Virus record (IMG/VR): IMGVR_UViG_3300035130_000092 | Location: 1 to 43,662 of that record | Length of the DNA: 43,662 nucleotides | Strand: one strand, 5' to 3' | Source: a virus | Shown here: in pieces, positions 42,365 through 43,662 of the stretch | Numbering within the stretch: position 1 is the first letter of the stretch | Layout: every line of letters starts with the position of its first letter | Notes under the pieces: generated by a model | The model's input: the letters and a program-made list of their open reading frames with translations, nothing else | What the model was told of the DNA's origin: nothing | The model's database searches: none | Translations under genes and position numbers: made by a program

Positions 42365-43662
42365 TCAGCTTGTACTCCCCACTCCGTCGACCAGCTCCAC
42401 ATGCGAGTCGCCCCTCCCGGAGACAATCGTGTAGAGCACCTGGAAGCCCCGGGACGTCGCGTCCTCAATGATCTGCCGCTGATGCGAAGGCGAGAGCGTC
42501 TCCCCGTCGTCGATGAGCAGGAGCTTCACCGGCCGGTCCTGACTCGCCGCCATCGCGATCGCGGCCGCGACCCTGATCGACGCCGAGCGCCCCGCCTGCG
42601 AAAGCGGCTTGCCCCCGTAGGTGAGTCCGTCTTCCGTGATGTCCAGACCCTCGACCGGCAGTCGCTCCGCCGCGCTGGCCTTCGCCTCCGCCTCCCGGGA
42701 ATCGACGTCGTCGAGCTGCGCCTGGAAGGCGCCGGCCAGCGTCTCCGCGTTCGCGAGCTCTTCCGCGAGCTCGCGGTGGCGGGCGTTGTCGCGGATCTTC
42801 CGGTTCGCCTCCTCGATCCCTGAGATGCGGGAGACGATGTCGTTGACGTCGGCGGGCTCGAACGCCGCGAGTGTGCGCGTTGCCTCCATGCGTGCCGATA
42901 TCGCGACCGTCCTCTGCTTCTCGAGGAGTTCGAGGCGCTCTTCGGCCTCGGCCAGTTCCTCGCGCAGCCGCTCGATCGTGGCTTCCATGTCCTCAACGTT
43001 CGCGGTAGCGTCCTTCTCCGCGCGCCGCGTCTCCGCGACTGTCCGCTCGAGTTCCGCGCCGTTCTCGTTGTGGCCCTGGCGTTTCCGGAGCTCTGCGGTG
43101 AGAGCCGCGACTGACTCCTCCTCCTCGGGCAAATCCGGGTTGAACGGGCACGAGTCGAGCGCGCCCTTCAACCGCTTGACCTCCCGGTTCGCATCCCGGC
43201 GGGCGGTGACCGTGTCGTCGCGCTCTTGCGCGAACGGCGAGAGATCGACGCCCGACAGTTCGGAGACTATCCGCGCCTGTTCGCGCGCGTCGAGTTTCAG
43301 GAACTTCACGGGGTCCAGTGCGTAGAAGTCGCAGAATGAGCCGAACAGAGTCTGCGGGGAAGACTGGGGCTTGCCCTTCGCATCCTTGATCACCAACTTG
43401 GCTGAAGGCTTCTTCCCCTTCGCGCGCGTCCAGGTCTTCTCCACGACGTAGCGGGCTCCGTCGTCGCCCCCGAACGTCGCGAGGACGCGGCCTTTCTTGC
43501 TGTTGCCGTGGATGGGCTCGTCCACCGGCTTCGCGTCTCCCCCCGCGAGAGCGAGTTCGAGCGCGCGCAGCGCCGAGGTTTTGCCCGACTCGTTCTCTCC
43601 CCCGATGACGACGACCCCGTCCGGCGGCATCGTGAGCGTGAGGCTGCGGATGCGCAGGACGT
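42365..43662 (-). CDS. SMC/RecF-like ATPase, main part (start at 289)
   Basis: The larger part of the 444-residue ATPase. Walker A lies at the N-terminal end (GGENESGKTSALRALE). The middle (about residues 165-330) is a coiled coil broken by short turns (VEDMEATIERLREELAEAEE). Near the C terminus are a signature-like LSQAGRSASIRVA and Walker B LLLIDDGETLSPSHQRQ. This layout is that of small phage SMC-like ATPases, which resemble RecF/RecN/SbcC heads without the long arm. They are often encoded with RecT and YqaJ-type exonucleases. It may hold or process DNA ends. The 5-prime end continues at position 289 in the other copy of the redundancy. Confidence 0.87.
   Translation of the reverse strand, partial: VLRIRSLTLTMPPDGVVVIGGENESGKTSALRALELALAGGDAKPVDEPIHGNSKKGRVLATFGGDDGARYVVEKTWTRAKGKKPSAKLVIKDAKGKPQSSPQTLFGSFCDFYALDPVKFLKLDAREQARIVSELSGVDLSPFAQERDDTVTARRDANREVKRLKGALDSCPFNPDLPEEEESVAALTAELRKRQGHNENGAELERTVAETRRAEKDATANVEDMEATIERLREELAEAEERLELLEKQRTVAISARMEATRTLAAFEPADVNDIVSRISGIEEANRKIRDNARHRELAEELANAETLAGAFQAQLDDVDSREAEAKASAAERLPVEGLDITEDGLTYGGKPLSQAGRSASIRVAAAIAMAASQDRPVKLLLIDDGETLSPSHQRQIIEDATSRGFQVLYTIVSGRGDSHVELVDGVGSTS
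43411..43662. repeat. Terminal redundancy, right copy
   Basis: Matches 1-252 with one change (G at 43535 versus A at 125). It supports a circular map of about 43,410 bp. Confidence 0.97.

Overview
The window is a complete, circularly closed (or circularly permuted) genome of a GC-rich tailed dsDNA phage. Bases 1-252 recur as 43411-43662 with one synonymous mismatch, so the unique genome is about 43,410 bp and one ATPase gene is split across the ends. The late genes match an HK97-type siphovirus: small and large terminase, portal, S49-type protease, major capsid protein, connector and head-tail joining genes, tail tube, a tail chaperone with a -1 frameshift, a short tape measure and tail-tip proteins. 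No integrase, phage repressor, DNA polymerase, tRNA or recognisable endolysin was seen. An Omp-like lipoprotein candidate hints at a Gram-negative host, but the host is not proven.

Layout. Two opposed transcription units diverge from a control region at 13606-13942. The leftward (minus) early unit runs from 13605 down to 1 and continues round the circle to 42049. It holds about 35 small genes, mostly overlapping by ATGA or TGATG. Many have zinc ribbons or coiled coils. Among them lies a recombination module: a YqaJ-type exonuclease (6212-7294), a RecT-type annealing protein (2202-3461) and an SMC/RecF-like ATPase (1-289 plus 42365-43662). The rightward (plus) unit begins with a replication initiator gene that contains an iteron array, probably the origin. 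It continues through a small HTH protein, an HNH nuclease, small zinc proteins and a ParB-domain DNA methyltransferase, and then packaging, head and tail genes to 41936. The two units converge on GC-rich hairpins at 41949-42026.

How it works together. The divergent promoters (minus: 13651-13678; plus: 13769-13798) flank TATACC-type operator repeats. The plus transcript would start with a 31-bp stem at 13814-13915 whose only departures from perfect pairing are G-U wobbles and one bulge. Several leftward small genes carry a recurrent hairpin leader that starts at the stop codon of the gene before. The capsid gene is preceded by its own promoter and a strong intrinsic terminator, which outline a candidate 150-nt RNA or attenuator. 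These RNA-level control elements are the most unusual part of the genome; the protein set is otherwise typical of a siphovirus.
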